In this document: positions 9,164-18,543 of the stretch, one piece after another | Position numbering within the stretch: the first letter of the stretch is position 1 | How the letters are laid out: each line of letters starts with the position of its first letter | Assembly: GCA_024274875.1 (NCBI GenBank) | Contig: JAJSAH010000008.1 | Span: 1-42,318 of the forward strand | DNA: 42,318 nucleotides | Reading direction: 5' to 3' | Source of the DNA: an archaeon | GTDB taxonomy: Archaea; Micrarchaeota; Micrarchaeia; CAILAH01 | The notes under the pieces: model-generated | What the model saw: only the letters and a program-made list of their open reading frames with translations | The model's database searches: none | Told to the model about the DNA's origin: nothing | Position numbers and translations under genes: made by a program

Positions 9164-10534
9164 TTAATACCTGCTTGAATAAGAGTACACATAATCTATG
9201 TATGCAACTCCGCCATCACCATCCACGCTAACTTCCCATACTATTTTATTGCCGTCAATCTGCTTAGGATTAATCGATGCTGACTCAAGTTTGAAATCTG
9301 CGTATTGAGGGATGTAATCTCTTACCTCAACAACCTGAGATTCTGAATCAAAGTTGCTAATAGAAAGCCTGACTGTAACTGTGTGCTGCGTCCTATCGTT
9401 GAATATGCCTCCTGTTTCATCTGAAAGCACCTGTTTGCTTACCTTAAACTGGGGTGCGTCCGAAACAAACAGCTCAACGCTGTCTCCGCTCGGCAGCATG
9501 CTTATGGTATCTTGCCCTATGAACCTGCCATTGCTTATCACCCTTACCGCGCCTGATGGAAGAATTTCGCTGCGAACATTAGTTAAGTTGTAAGTCGTAT
9601 GCACGTTCTCGCCTATGTAAGTGTCCCACACAAACTTCTTAAAAAGCGGAACATCATCAGAAAAGAGCATGAGAAGTTTTGACCCGCCAGCAGGGATGTC
9701 CATCTTTGAATCTGGCTCATAACTCCATATGCCACCAACCAGTTCTGGCTGGAATGTTATTGGGCCTGACTCCAACGCAGCATTTGATACCCCATATTTA
9801 TAGTCATAAGCAAACGACCTTATTGGATAGTATGCATCGGCAAAATTTGGGTTTATCAGCGTTAACATAATATCTGCATTATCATATGATTCATCGCCAT
9901 TATTAGATATTGTTGCGTATTGCACAAACTTGGCTGAAGAGCCATCATCGTTCGGAATCAAATCATATGTTATTGTCCAAGCAAGATCATCTTTGGGATA
10001 TCCTAAGGAAACCTTTGCGCCACCATATTTCGCCATGCCGAACAAAGACAATGTCCTTTCAAAGTAATCCTCATCCTTATATGCGCTCGATTCAGGAAGC
10101 GACATGCGAATTATCCCTGACTTAAATACAATGCCCATGCTCGAATTGCTGCCTATACCTAAATGCATGCCATCATACCATATCAGTTCGCCTTCTGCAA
10201 CCATATCATCAGAAGTCCAAACTTTTATGCGCTTTCCTATGCTCTCATTAAGAAGGTCATCAAATGATTTCATAACCTGCCGCGTTTTTTTTGTTTCCAA
10301 ATAAGAGAGAGTATATACATCCGCTCCATTGCTGAACAGAGATATTGAAGAAGGGTTTGGGTTAGATATGTCATCAATGCTTATTGAAAATGCGCCTTTT
10401 GCATCTAAATTGTATGTCCTAATCACATAAGCATGCGAATTAGGGTATAATGCAACCGAAACTGATGAACTTGCATGCCCTATCGCTATCCAACTTAAAA
10501 ACAATATGCTGACCAATATCGCGCGGTAATTCAT
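9164..10534 (-). CDS. Secreted DUF4139-like protein
   Basis: About 456 residues. An N-terminal hydrophobic segment (AILVSILFLSWIAIGHAS) looks like a secretion signal. The rest is beta-rich with no C-terminal anchor. The second half, with GRFIGQDTISMLPSGDSVEL and the following immunoglobulin-like strands, resembles the DUF4139 family of extracytoplasmic proteins; this is my reading of the pattern, not a search. The start at 10534 is chosen because the ATG overlaps the stop of the upstream gene (ATGA) and GGGTGAGG lies just before it. It is probably translated with the upstream metallo-beta-lactamase-fold gene. Molecular function unknown. Confidence 0.65.
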   Translation of the reverse strand: MNYRAILVSILFLSWIAIGHASSSVSVALYPNSHAYVIRTYNLDAKGAFSISIDDISNPNPSSISLFSNGADVYTLSYLETKKTRQVMKSFDDLLNESIGKRIKVWTSDDMVAEGELIWYDGMHLGIGSNSSMGIVFKSGIIRMSLPESSAYKDEDYFERTLSLFGMAKYGGAKVSLGYPKDDLAWTITYDLIPNDDGSSAKFVQYATISNNGDESYDNADIMLTLINPNFADAYYPIRSFAYDYKYGVSNAALESGPITFQPELVGGIWSYEPDSKMDIPAGGSKLLMLFSDDVPLFKKFVWDTYIGENVHTTYNLTNVRSEILPSGAVRVISNGRFIGQDTISMLPSGDSVELFVSDAPQFKVSKQVLSDETGGIFNDRTQHTVTVRLSISNFDSESQVVEVRDYIPQYADFKLESASINPKQIDGNKIVWEVSVDGDGGVAYIDYVYSYSSRY

Positions 10535-11157
10535 ATCCTCACCCATTCACCAAGCTTAGGTTTAATTCCCTTCTCCTTTGCAACAAGCATAAACTCAACC
10601 AAATCTTTGCGGTCTCCCCAATACACAGGAACTACATGATCAAACTTCATCTTATGGCACATCCTTCCAACCTGCGTTGCACCCATCGTTTCCATGCCAC
10701 GAATAGGCAGTATTGCGACATTACCATCTATTTTGTACAACTCATCCATCTCATATGTATCGCCTGCGTGATACACTGAGCTCTTGCCGTTCTTAATTAG
10801 ATAAGATACTGCATATTTAGATTGGGGATGGAACGCAGGAAGAACATGAACTTCAAATCCGCTAAGCTCAAACACATCGCCAACCACAATATCGCTCTTG
10901 TATGTTGAATCTACGCTGAGCATTGCTAGTACCTGCCTTGGAGCAATCACATACGGTCTGTATTTAGAGAATAACTGCTCAACCAAATCCCTGTCAAAGT
11001 GTTCTTTGTGCTCGTGAGTTATGAGAATGAGCTTTAGATCATCGCACTCTTCAATGATGCGGCTTTTATTAACATGGTATGATACTGGATCAACAGCAAC
11101 TTTGCCACCTCTGAAAGAAATCAAAACACCTGCCTCGCCAAGGTAGAATAACTCCAT
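10531..11157 (-). CDS. Metallo-beta-lactamase-fold hydrolase (UPF0173/UlaG-like)
   Basis: A 208-residue soluble protein with the metallo-beta-lactamase fold. The metal motif reads THEHKEHFD (HxHxEHxD, with Glu where the commonest form has Asp) near residue 48. Further ligands are the His in LPAFHPQSKY (about 114) and the Asp in YHAGDTYE (about 133). Short members of this group include the UPF0173 hydrolases and the UlaG lactonase; the substrate cannot be assigned. The gene is the first of a three-gene minus-strand set and overlaps the DUF4139-like gene by 4 nt. Confidence 0.85.
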   Translation of the reverse strand: MELFYLGEAGVLISFRGGKVAVDPVSYHVNKSRIIEECDDLKLILITHEHKEHFDRDLVEQLFSKYRPYVIAPRQVLAMLSVDSTYKSDIVVGDVFELSGFEVHVLPAFHPQSKYAVSYLIKNGKSSVYHAGDTYEMDELYKIDGNVAILPIRGMETMGATQVGRMCHKMKFDHVVPVYWGDRKDLVEFMLVAKEKGIKPKLGEWVRI

Positions 11158-11196
11158 GTTACCACACTTTTAAACATTATTCCATTAATTATTATT

Positions 11197-11985
11197 ATGC
11201 GTAGATTGTTTTTATTACTATGCTTATGGGCAATTGGCTTAGGGACGATCGCTGCGACATTCTCCTACGAAAAAACTACTGTTAAAATATATCCTGACCT
11301 GGAAGGGAATGCGCACATAGTCGAAAAGATTGAGATTAAGATTGAAGGTGAGGATTCAATAAACGCGTATGATAACAATATTGCGATTACAAATGATATC
11401 ACCAGCTGGAAATCGCGCACGGGCATAGATGAAATAAGATACCACATAAACGCGAATATCGCTCCCATCTCAAACTTAAGAATCATACCCCTGCCAAAGA
11501 AAAGGCTTAGCATAATAAACCCTGCATATACCGGCATCCTGCAGATTGAATATGATGTTTCAGGGCTGTTCAACAAAACCCTAGTTAAAGCAAGGACATA
11601 TCATTACACAATTGAAAAAGATGCGCTATCTTTCACCACAAACAACAAAGGAGATATAGTGTTAAATGAGAATGATTATTTATACATAATTATTCCCGAT
11701 GAGTCAGAGATTGTTTCGGTGGACCCTTTATCCCAAAATATTGATGTGTTGGATAAAAACGAAAAGGAATTCTTTTGGAAAGGAAAGACGACGCTTGAAG
11801 ATTTCAGGTTTATATACTTGCATAAAATCTCGCTCAGCGATGAGGTTGAGCAATATTTCATATTCATAAGGGATCAGTTTAATGCGTTCATATTCTCAAA
11901 AGAGGGAACTTATTTAGGCATTATGATCGTTTTAATCATAGCGACATATATGCTCTTAAAAAGCAAGGTGAAGAACAATGAATGA
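11197..11985 (+). CDS. Secreted, C-terminally membrane-anchored protein of unknown function
   Basis: A 262-residue protein with an N-terminal signal (LFLLLCLWAIGLGTIAA), a beta-rich extracytoplasmic domain of about 200 residues, and one C-terminal membrane helix (GIMIVLIIATYMLL) followed by a short basic tail. This is the topology of an anchored surface protein. The extracellular part begins YEKTTVKIYPDLEGNAHIVE, a pattern like other predicted archaeal surface proteins with an N-terminal Ig-like domain, but I do not recognise a family. A TATA-like box (about 11167-11178) is centred 25 nt before the ATG, so the message is probably leaderless. The 3' end overlaps pheS by 8 nt. Confidence 0.75.
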   Translation: MRRLFLLLCLWAIGLGTIAATFSYEKTTVKIYPDLEGNAHIVEKIEIKIEGEDSINAYDNNIAITNDITSWKSRTGIDEIRYHINANIAPISNLRIIPLPKKRLSIINPAYTGILQIEYDVSGLFNKTLVKARTYHYTIEKDALSFTTNNKGDIVLNENDYLYIIIPDESEIVSVDPLSQNIDVLDKNEKEFFWKGKTTLEDFRFIYLHKISLSDEVEQYFIFIRDQFNAFIFSKEGTYLGIMIVLIIATYMLLKSKVKNNE

Positions 11986-13402
11986 GTATGAGCAAAAGAT
12001 ACTTAAATGCATAAAAAATAGAGAGAAGAGCGCCGAACAGATTGCTGAGCAAAGCGGGTTGAAGCTTAATGGGGTATACAGCACGCTTGAGCTGCTTGCT
12101 GATAAGAATGCTGTAAAAATGCGCATTGATGAAGAGGTTTCATATGAAATAACTGAGAAAGGGCGCGAATGCATTGAAAACGGATTCCCTGAAGAAATTG
12201 TTCTTAAGAAAGCATCAGAAAATGCCTTAATCAATCAGCTCGAAGGTGCTGAAAGAAGCGTCGGCGTTGGAATGGCTATAAAGAAAGGGTGGATAAGCAT
12301 AAAGAATGGTAGGTTGCAAATAACTAATGATGGAATAAAAATATTGAAAGAGGGGTATGAATTAAAAGACCTGCTAAAAAGCAGAAATGCAAATGATGAA
12401 CTTATCAAAAGAGGCCTGCTTGCGAAAAAGATTGTAAAAAGAAAATATGCGAGTATTACTGAAGTAGGCCTTAAAATGCTCAGCGAAATGCCTTCCAGCA
12501 AACAGGCCTTGATTGACAGGTTATCAAAAGAGGTTATTATACGCGGAGATTGGAAAGCTGCTGAATTCAAAAAATATAATGTAACAGTTCCTGGTGAAAC
12601 GCCTATTTTAGGAGGCAAACACATACTCAAGCGATTTATGCAAAAAATCAGAGAGATATTTGTTGAAATGGGCTTTGAAGAAATGGAAGGCGGTCTTGTG
12701 GAAAGCGCATTCTGGAACTTCGATGCGCTGTTCCAGCCGCAGGATCACCCTGCAAGAGAACTCGCAGACACATTCTATCTAAGCAATCCCAAAAGAATAA
12801 ATATTGATGATCGAAAACTTGCCGGAAGAATAAAAAGAATTCATGAAAAAAGATGGGGCAGCAAATGGTCGTTTAAGGAAGCAGAAAAAGCAGTATTAAG
12901 AACGCATACTACAGCAGTGTCTGCGCGCAAACTGCATTCGATGACTCTGCCTCAAGGCAAATTTTTCTCCATAGGGAGAGTGTTCAGGAATGAAGCAATA
13001 GATTACAAACATCTTGCAGAATTTCATCAAGTTGAAGGAATACTCGCGTGGGATAAAGCAAACTTCAGGAACTTACTGTGGATACTCAAGGAATTTTACA
13101 GGAGATTAGGGTTCGAAAAGATAATGTTTAAGCCAAGTTATTTTCCATATACTGAACCTAGCTTGGAGGCGCATGCATACTTCAAGGAAAAAAATTCATG
13201 GGTTGAAATAGGTGGAGCAGGCATATTTAGAAAGGAGGTTTGCAAACCTTTGTTCAATCATTATCCAGTCCTTGCATGGGGCTTGAGCTTAGAAAGGCCA
13301 TTAATGATTATGCTAGGGATCGATGATATAAGGGCATTTTACAAGAATGATATTAAAATGCTTTCTAAGATCAATGAGGGTGCTTTGGAATGGCTGTTAT
13401 AA
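11978..13402 (+). CDS. pheS: Phenylalanine--tRNA ligase alpha subunit
   Basis: The catalytic subunit of the heterotetrameric enzyme that charges tRNA-Phe. The N-terminal ~190 residues are winged-helix repeats, as in archaeal and eukaryotic alpha subunits. The class II core follows: motif 1 around residue 205-260 (ILGGKHILKRFMQKIREIF, then LFQPQDHPARELADTF), motif 2 FRNEAIDYKHLAEFHQ near 340, and motif 3 GLSLERPLMIMLGIDDIR near 435. At 474 residues it is close to the family size. The ATG lies inside the end of the preceding gene and has AAGGTGA upstream. It overlaps pheT by 13 nt, so synthesis of both subunits is coupled. Confidence 0.97.
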   Translation: MNEYEQKILKCIKNREKSAEQIAEQSGLKLNGVYSTLELLADKNAVKMRIDEEVSYEITEKGRECIENGFPEEIVLKKASENALINQLEGAERSVGVGMAIKKGWISIKNGRLQITNDGIKILKEGYELKDLLKSRNANDELIKRGLLAKKIVKRKYASITEVGLKMLSEMPSSKQALIDRLSKEVIIRGDWKAAEFKKYNVTVPGETPILGGKHILKRFMQKIREIFVEMGFEEMEGGLVESAFWNFDALFQPQDHPARELADTFYLSNPKRINIDDRKLAGRIKRIHEKRWGSKWSFKEAEKAVLRTHTTAVSARKLHSMTLPQGKFFSIGRVFRNEAIDYKHLAEFHQVEGILAWDKANFRNLLWILKEFYRRLGFEKIMFKPSYFPYTEPSLEAHAYFKEKNSWVEIGGAGIFRKEVCKPLFNHYPVLAWGLSLERPLMIMLGIDDIRAFYKNDIKMLSKINEGALEWLL

Positions 13403-15009
13403 AGGCAAACGTAGAAGATTTAATAACGCTTTGCGGCGGCGCAGTTAGTGAAAGCAATGTTGCTGGTCTGCTCGATAAGGTCGGTGCGCCGCTTGATGAA
13501 AGGGAAGGAGATACATTATATATAGAGGTGACTCCTGACAGGCCCGATTATCTGGCTGTTGAGGGAATTGCGTATTCATTAAGAAGTTATGCTGGAATTC
13601 ATCAGGAGATTAACAAGAACATTAAAAAATCAAGTTATTCGATTGATGTTGATAATGCAATTTGTAGGCCGTATATCGCTTCGCTTGTTGCAAGAAATGT
13701 GAAACTTAATTTAGATGCAGTTGAAAGCTTGATGCAATTGCAAGAAAAGATGCATGAAACATTTGGCAGAAAAAGGAGAAAGATTGCCATAGGAATGCAT
13801 AATCTGGATTCGATCTCTGGGAAGGAGATTAAATACTATGATGGAAATGGAGATGAAAAGTTTATCCCATTATTCGAAACTAAAGAGATGAGTTTGAGAG
13901 AGATGTTAAGCAAGACCGAGAAAGGAAGGGATTACGCTAGCTTGATAGAAGATAGGTTCCCGATCGTTTCTGATTCATCAGGTATCATTGCCGCGCCACC
14001 CATACTAAACTCTGAAAGAACGAAGATTGATGAGCATACATCCAATATCTTTGTTGATATTACTGGGATTAATAGAAACAGCGTTGAAAATGCCGCTGCA
14101 ATAGTTGCGCTTGCGCTTGCAATGAGGGGTGGTGAAATAGAAAGCGTAGATATTACATACAAACAGTCCGGAGACCATGTAACAACTCCAAACTTAAATG
14201 ATAAACTTATCCAATTCAATCTCAATTCAGTTAATAAATTGTTGGGGAGCAAGTTCACATGCAGTGATGTTGCGGATCTTTTGTTAAAAACCGGAATGCA
14301 AGCAATTAAAAAAGAAGGAAATAAGATCACCGCAGCATATCCTGCTTGGAGAGTAGATGTGTACGATGACAGCGATATTGCAGAGGAAATCGCAATTGCG
14401 CACGGTTATAATGAATTTGCACCTGCAAAGCCTGAAATGTTTACGATTGGCAGAGAACTTAACAAAAAACGCGCATTAATCCAGGAACTTATGATTGGAA
14501 TGGGATTCAAAGAGATATGCACATTTGTGCTGACAAATGAAGATAATGAGTTTAAGATGTTGGGAATTGATAGCTCAAAGGAGAAATGCGTTAAGATTGC
14601 AAATCCATTAACTGTTGAACACACAATAATTAGGAAATCTATTATCCCATCAATGCTAAGAACAATAGCAACAAATAAGAAACATAAGCTTCCAGTGAAA
14701 TTGTTTGAGATTGGAGAGGTCGTAGATGAAAATGGCGGGACTAATTGGGTATTGTGCGCGGCGATTTACGATGAATTGTGCGGTATGCAGCACATTAGCG
14801 GAGTATTTAATGCGCTCATCTCAAAATTTAGCATTGAATATTCAGCGAGCGAGCATGCCCTTCCATACATGATTCCTGGCAGATGCGCAAAAGTTGAGAT
14901 GAAGAATGGGATTCATGCGGTTATTGGAGAAGTGCATCCGCAGGTGCTAAAAAATCATGGTCTCGAATTTCCAGTAGGAATAGTAGAAGTGAACATTAAA
15001 GGTTTTTAA
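13390..15009 (+). CDS. pheT: Phenylalanine--tRNA ligase beta subunit
   Basis: A 539-residue beta subunit of the archaeal/eukaryotic short type, lacking the bacterial EMAP and anticodon-binding extensions. The N-terminal domain contains TPDRPDYLAVEGIA near residue 45. The B3/B4 editing domain follows, then a B5 domain (FNLNSVNKLLGSKFT, near 275) and a catalytic-like core without a functional aminoacylation site (GFKEICTFVLTNEDNEF near 370; FPVGIVEVNI at the end). The ATG is within the last codons of pheS, preceded by GAGGGTG. The next gene starts at least 55 nt downstream, after a TATA-like stretch, so the phe operon may end here. Confidence 0.97.
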   Translation: MAVIKANVEDLITLCGGAVSESNVAGLLDKVGAPLDEREGDTLYIEVTPDRPDYLAVEGIAYSLRSYAGIHQEINKNIKKSSYSIDVDNAICRPYIASLVARNVKLNLDAVESLMQLQEKMHETFGRKRRKIAIGMHNLDSISGKEIKYYDGNGDEKFIPLFETKEMSLREMLSKTEKGRDYASLIEDRFPIVSDSSGIIAAPPILNSERTKIDEHTSNIFVDITGINRNSVENAAAIVALALAMRGGEIESVDITYKQSGDHVTTPNLNDKLIQFNLNSVNKLLGSKFTCSDVADLLLKTGMQAIKKEGNKITAAYPAWRVDVYDDSDIAEEIAIAHGYNEFAPAKPEMFTIGRELNKKRALIQELMIGMGFKEICTFVLTNEDNEFKMLGIDSSKEKCVKIANPLTVEHTIIRKSIIPSMLRTIATNKKHKLPVKLFEIGEVVDENGGTNWVLCAAIYDELCGMQHISGVFNALISKFSIEYSASEHALPYMIPGRCAKVEMKNGIHAVIGEVHPQVLKNHGLEFPVGIVEVNIKGF

Positions 15010-15048
15010 AATTTATTCAAAAATAGGTATTATCTCAATTTTGGTCAC

Positions 15049-15069
15049 AAGGAGTTGGAGCTTATGTAA
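15049..15069 (+). promoter_or_regulatory. SD site followed by ATG-TAA start-stop, in frame with the HEAT-repeat gene
   Basis: AAGGAG (15049-15054) and a second GGAG (15057-15060) precede ATG at 15064, which is followed at once by TAA (15067-15069). The frame then stays open from 15070 into the HEAT-repeat gene. A TATA-like box (ttttaaaatttatt) ends near 15017, so this ATG would lie near the start of a separate transcript. It could be a start-stop regulatory element, a recoding site, or a sequence error or mutation at codon 2. Confidence 0.35.
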
Positions 15070-15204
15070 AGGATCAGCGCTAGGGGAGAGTTTGCGAGGC
15101 AGAAGCACAAAGGAGGGTTTAGCTTAAATTCTATCTCTAGCAAGGCGGACGTACGCGAGGCGATAAATAACTTAAAATGCGCAAGCAATGACAAACGTGG
15201 AGAT

Positions 15205-15957
15205 ATGTGGCTCAAGCTTATCCATCATGAATACGGAAAGGATGTGTTTAAAACTCTCCTAATCTCCAGAAGCAATCAATCGCTTAAGATGGAGGCGCTG
15301 CTCGCAATGCAGCTTATGGGAGATGATGGGATAAAGATAATGAAAGAGGCCTTTCCAAAATGCGATTCATGGACTAGATCGCAACTCGTGGGAATATTCG
15401 CGTTTCTTAAGAAAGACTGTGTTGTCTCGGAGCTTGTGCAAGCTGTCGATGATAAAAAAATCACAACCGAGAAACGGCTGCTCGCTCTCAATGCTCTATC
15501 AAACTGTTCTTCAAAGCATGAAAGCATGATTATAAAGATGCTGAACAGCAAAGATCCTTCAGTGAGATCAAGGATTGCAAGAATTATCGGAAAAAGGAGA
15601 TTTGAGAAAGGCAGGAGCAAGCTCAAAGCGATGCTGCTTGAGGAAAAAGATCTCGGAGTTTTGTATTCGGTCATTGAAGCGCTTAATGACTTGGGTGAAA
15701 ATCTCAGCGTTGAAGAAGTGATGAATTTGAGAGATGGGTATTCACCTGACAAGAAATCCATACTAAGAAAACTTAAGAAAATTGCAAAGAAATACGGGGG
15801 AAAGGTTTATGCGCTTATTTCTGCAATAATAGCAATATTTGTGTCATTAGGATATTCCCTCGCAAGCATAAGCTCTTTGTTGAATATAGTTATAAAGAAT
15901 CCTTCCCAAACTAGGGTGAGTGCAAGCAATGAGGAAGGAGATAATGAAGATTTATGA
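15205..15957 (+). CDS. HEAT-repeat protein with C-terminal membrane anchor
   Basis: From ATG 15205 the product has 250 residues: about six helical HEAT-type units (SLKMEALLAMQLMGDDGIK, DPSVRSRIARIIGKRRFEKG, then DLGVLYSVIEALNDLGENL), a basic linker, one membrane helix (ALISAIIAIFVSLGYSLAS) and a short acidic tail. It is probably a cytoplasmic protein-interaction scaffold tethered to the membrane; partner unknown. The true start is unclear. The frame is open back to 15070, and residues encoded from about 15139 (KADVREAINNLKCA) look like an additional helix, so ATG 15205 may be internal. AAAGGAGGG at 15109-15117 has no standard start codon behind it, and the first in-frame ATG upstream (15064) is followed directly by TAA. 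Confidence 0.7.
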   Translation: MWLKLIHHEYGKDVFKTLLISRSNQSLKMEALLAMQLMGDDGIKIMKEAFPKCDSWTRSQLVGIFAFLKKDCVVSELVQAVDDKKITTEKRLLALNALSNCSSKHESMIIKMLNSKDPSVRSRIARIIGKRRFEKGRSKLKAMLLEEKDLGVLYSVIEALNDLGENLSVEEVMNLRDGYSPDKKSILRKLKKIAKKYGGKVYALISAIIAIFVSLGYSLASISSLLNIVIKNPSQTRVSASNEEGDNEDL

Positions 15958-17386
15958 TACATATGACGGGAAGATAAAGGAGTTTGTACCTGTTGAAAAA
16001 GGAAAAGTAAGGATGTATGTATGCGGTCTGACTCCATATGATGATATGCACGTAGGGCATCTTAGGACAAGCGTGTTTTTTGATGTTGTTAGGAGGTATT
16101 TGGAACATATAGGATATGAAGTGATATATGTTCAAAACATAACCGATGTTGAAGATAAGCTGTTTAACAGAGCAAATGAATTGGGAATTCCTCCTCTTAA
16201 ACTGGCTGAAAAAAACATGAGCAAAGCGCTCAAAGAAATGGATGCGGCGAATATAAAAAGACCAACCCTATTGGAGAAAGTGTCTGAAAATATCACAGCA
16301 ATAATAAACATCATCAAAAAAATTATGGAAAATGGGTATGCTTATGCATCTAATGGGGAAGTTTACTTCTCAGTAGCGAAGTTCAGAAATTATGGCAGGC
16401 TGTCAAAGCAAAAAATAGACCAATTAATGAGCGGCACAAGGGTTGAGGTTAATAAAAATAAGAAATCTCCATTGGATTTTGCGCTGTGGAAAAAAAGCAA
16501 GAAAAATGAGCTTGAATATGAGTCGCCGTGGGGAGACGGGAGGCCTGGTTGGCATATTGAATGCTCTGCAATATCTACAAAGTATTTGGGAAAGACAATA
16601 GACATACATGGAGGAGGAAGGGATTTGATATTTCCGCATCACGAAAACGAGATCGCTCAAAGCGAAAGCGCATACGGGCAAAGATTCGTCAACTACTGGA
16701 TGCATACAGGATTTCTCACAATCAAAGGAGAAAAAATGAGTAAAAGCTTAGGGAATTTCATAACTGCTGGCGAACTACTCAAAAAATATGATGCAAATGT
16801 AATAAGATGGTATCTGCTAACGCGGCATTACAGGAGCCCGATTGATTTTGAATACTTATACTTCGATGAGGTTAAAACGCATATTGAAAGAATTTCTCAA
16901 ACAATAGAATTCTCGCGCGTGTTCATCGAAAGAGGGTATAGTGGAAAAAATATTGATGAGGAAATTAGTTCGATTAAGGCCGATTTTCACATCAGCATGC
17001 AAAATGATTTTGATACCCCATCAGCGCTAGGGAAGATTAATGAGATTGTGCATGTGCTCAACAGGGAGATTAAACGCATCGGCGCTTCCAGCGAGAGCGT
17101 AAGGCGCGCGTTAGAAACTCTAACCGAAATGCTGGGAGTGCTTGGCATCCAGATTCCTTTTAAGAGTGATGAGGAATATCTCAATAATCTTGAAGAAATG
17201 TGCGAAAAGCACAAAATAGGTTCTTCTGAAAATCTGTATGCGATTGTTGATTCATTGCTTGGCATAAGGGAAAAACTAAGAAAAGATAAAAAATATGAGG
17301 AGGCAGATTTAATACGCAAACAGCTTGAAGATGCAGGCATTATTGTTGAGGATATTGCGGGTGATGCCATATGGAGAAGAGGATAA
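15944..17386 (+). CDS. cysS: Cysteine--tRNA ligase
   Basis: A class I synthetase that charges tRNA-Cys, about 480 residues. The HIGH-type motif is HVGH near residue 35 and the KMSKS loop is EKMSKSLGN near 263. Zinc ligands are visible: C in YVCGLTPYDD, C in HIECSAIS near 205 and the histidines of FPHHENE near 230. The C-terminal DALR-like helical domain follows, ending with KKYEEADLIRKQLEDAGI. The start at 15944 is preferred because GAGGAAGGAG lies directly upstream and the protein then begins MKIYDTYDGK, like other CysRS; earlier in-frame GTG 15920 and ATG 15929 are alternatives. It overlaps the HEAT gene by 14 nt and glyA by 16 nt. Confidence 0.96.
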   Translation: MKIYDTYDGKIKEFVPVEKGKVRMYVCGLTPYDDMHVGHLRTSVFFDVVRRYLEHIGYEVIYVQNITDVEDKLFNRANELGIPPLKLAEKNMSKALKEMDAANIKRPTLLEKVSENITAIINIIKKIMENGYAYASNGEVYFSVAKFRNYGRLSKQKIDQLMSGTRVEVNKNKKSPLDFALWKKSKKNELEYESPWGDGRPGWHIECSAISTKYLGKTIDIHGGGRDLIFPHHENEIAQSESAYGQRFVNYWMHTGFLTIKGEKMSKSLGNFITAGELLKKYDANVIRWYLLTRHYRSPIDFEYLYFDEVKTHIERISQTIEFSRVFIERGYSGKNIDEEISSIKADFHISMQNDFDTPSALGKINEIVHVLNREIKRIGASSESVRRALETLTEMLGVLGIQIPFKSDEEYLNNLEEMCEKHKIGSSENLYAIVDSLLGIREKLRKDKKYEEADLIRKQLEDAGIIVEDIAGDAIWRRG

Positions 17387-18543
17387 ATTTAGAATATATT
17401 AAAGAGATTGTGGATAAAAACGATGAATGGAGGGGCAGAACGCTCAATCTGATAGCTTCCGAAAATATTATGTTTCCAGAAGTTAGCATAAAGATGTACG
17501 CTAATGATTTCATGCACAGGTATGCAGAAGGAAAGCCATATAAGAGATACTACAACGGAACAAAATACATAGATGAACTCGAGTTAGAGTGCGTTAAGTA
17601 TTTTTGCGATAAATTTGAGTGTGCGTATGCGGATGTTAGGCCTATCAGCGGAGCTGTAGCGAACCTTGCAGTTTTCGCTTCTCTCCCGCATAAATCAGGA
17701 AATGTTGTTACAAATTCACTTCCATCGGGAGGGCACATCACGCACAATAGCATGGGAACCATCAATAAGATTGCAAAAAGGAAGGTGTATAATTTCCCAA
17801 CTGCCGAGAAAAATCCATTCAAAACAGATGTTGATGGCGCTGTAAGAATCATAAAGAGGGTTAATCCAGATTTTATTGTATTCGGAAAAAGCATGTTCTT
17901 GCATCCAGAACCAATAAAAGAAATCCGCAGCGAATTTCCTGAAATTAATATAGTATATGATGCTGCGCATGTGTTTGGATTGATATATCAAAACGAGTTC
18001 CAGGACCCATTTACTGAAGGGGCAGATATAATCACAGCATCAACGCACAAAACATTTCCCGGACCGCAAGGAGGGATTATATTAATGAAAAAGCATATGT
18101 TCTTTGAAAAAGATGTTGATTCTGCGATGTTTCCAGGCATACTAAGCAATCATCATTTGCACAGAATTCCTGCGTTGCTCGCAACTGCAATCGCATATGA
18201 TGAGTTCCACGAAAATTATGCTAAGCGCGTCGTGCAAACTGCACAACAAACCGCGAAAATGCTCGCAGAGAACAATCTCGAGGTGTGCGGGTACGATGGA
18301 AAAGAGTATACACATACACACCAAATTGTGATAGATGTATCTAAAATGGGAGGCGGAGCTAAAATTGCTGATTACTTAGAAAGCAAAGGAATAATCGTGA
18401 ATAAAAACTCCCTCCCGTGGGATAAGAGCGTGGTCAAGCCGAGCGGAATAAGAATAGGAGTTCAAGAAGCTGTGCTTAAAGGCAAGGACAGCAAAGAAAT
18501 AGCAGGAGCATTATTGGATGCAATAAATCAATACATGCGATAA
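17371..18543 (+). CDS. glyA: Serine hydroxymethyltransferase
   Basis: A PLP enzyme that interconverts serine and glycine and supplies one-carbon units on a pterin carrier. The internal aldimine lysine lies in STHKTFPGPQGG (Lys near 226). Other family motifs are NLIASEN near residue 25, RYYNGTKYIDELE near 58 and SGAVANLAVF near 94. At 390 residues it is somewhat shorter than typical family members, mostly at the C-terminus, which ends soon after GIRIGVQEAV. The ATG overlaps the end of cysS by 16 nt and has GGGTGAT upstream. Its 3' end overlaps the convergent gene at 18528 by 16 nt. Confidence 0.96.
   Translation: MEKRINLEYIKEIVDKNDEWRGRTLNLIASENIMFPEVSIKMYANDFMHRYAEGKPYKRYYNGTKYIDELELECVKYFCDKFECAYADVRPISGAVANLAVFASLPHKSGNVVTNSLPSGGHITHNSMGTINKIAKRKVYNFPTAEKNPFKTDVDGAVRIIKRVNPDFIVFGKSMFLHPEPIKEIRSEFPEINIVYDAAHVFGLIYQNEFQDPFTEGADIITASTHKTFPGPQGGIILMKKHMFFEKDVDSAMFPGILSNHHLHRIPALLATAIAYDEFHENYAKRVVQTAQQTAKMLAENNLEVCGYDGKEYTHTHQIVIDVSKMGGGAKIADYLESKGIIVNKNSLPWDKSVVKPSGIRIGVQEAVLKGKDSKEIAGALLDAINQYMR

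Noticed and set aside
9354-10304. Plus-strand frames opposite the DUF4139-like gene
   Set aside because: They are short, lack start signals and overlap a well-supported secreted protein on the minus strand.
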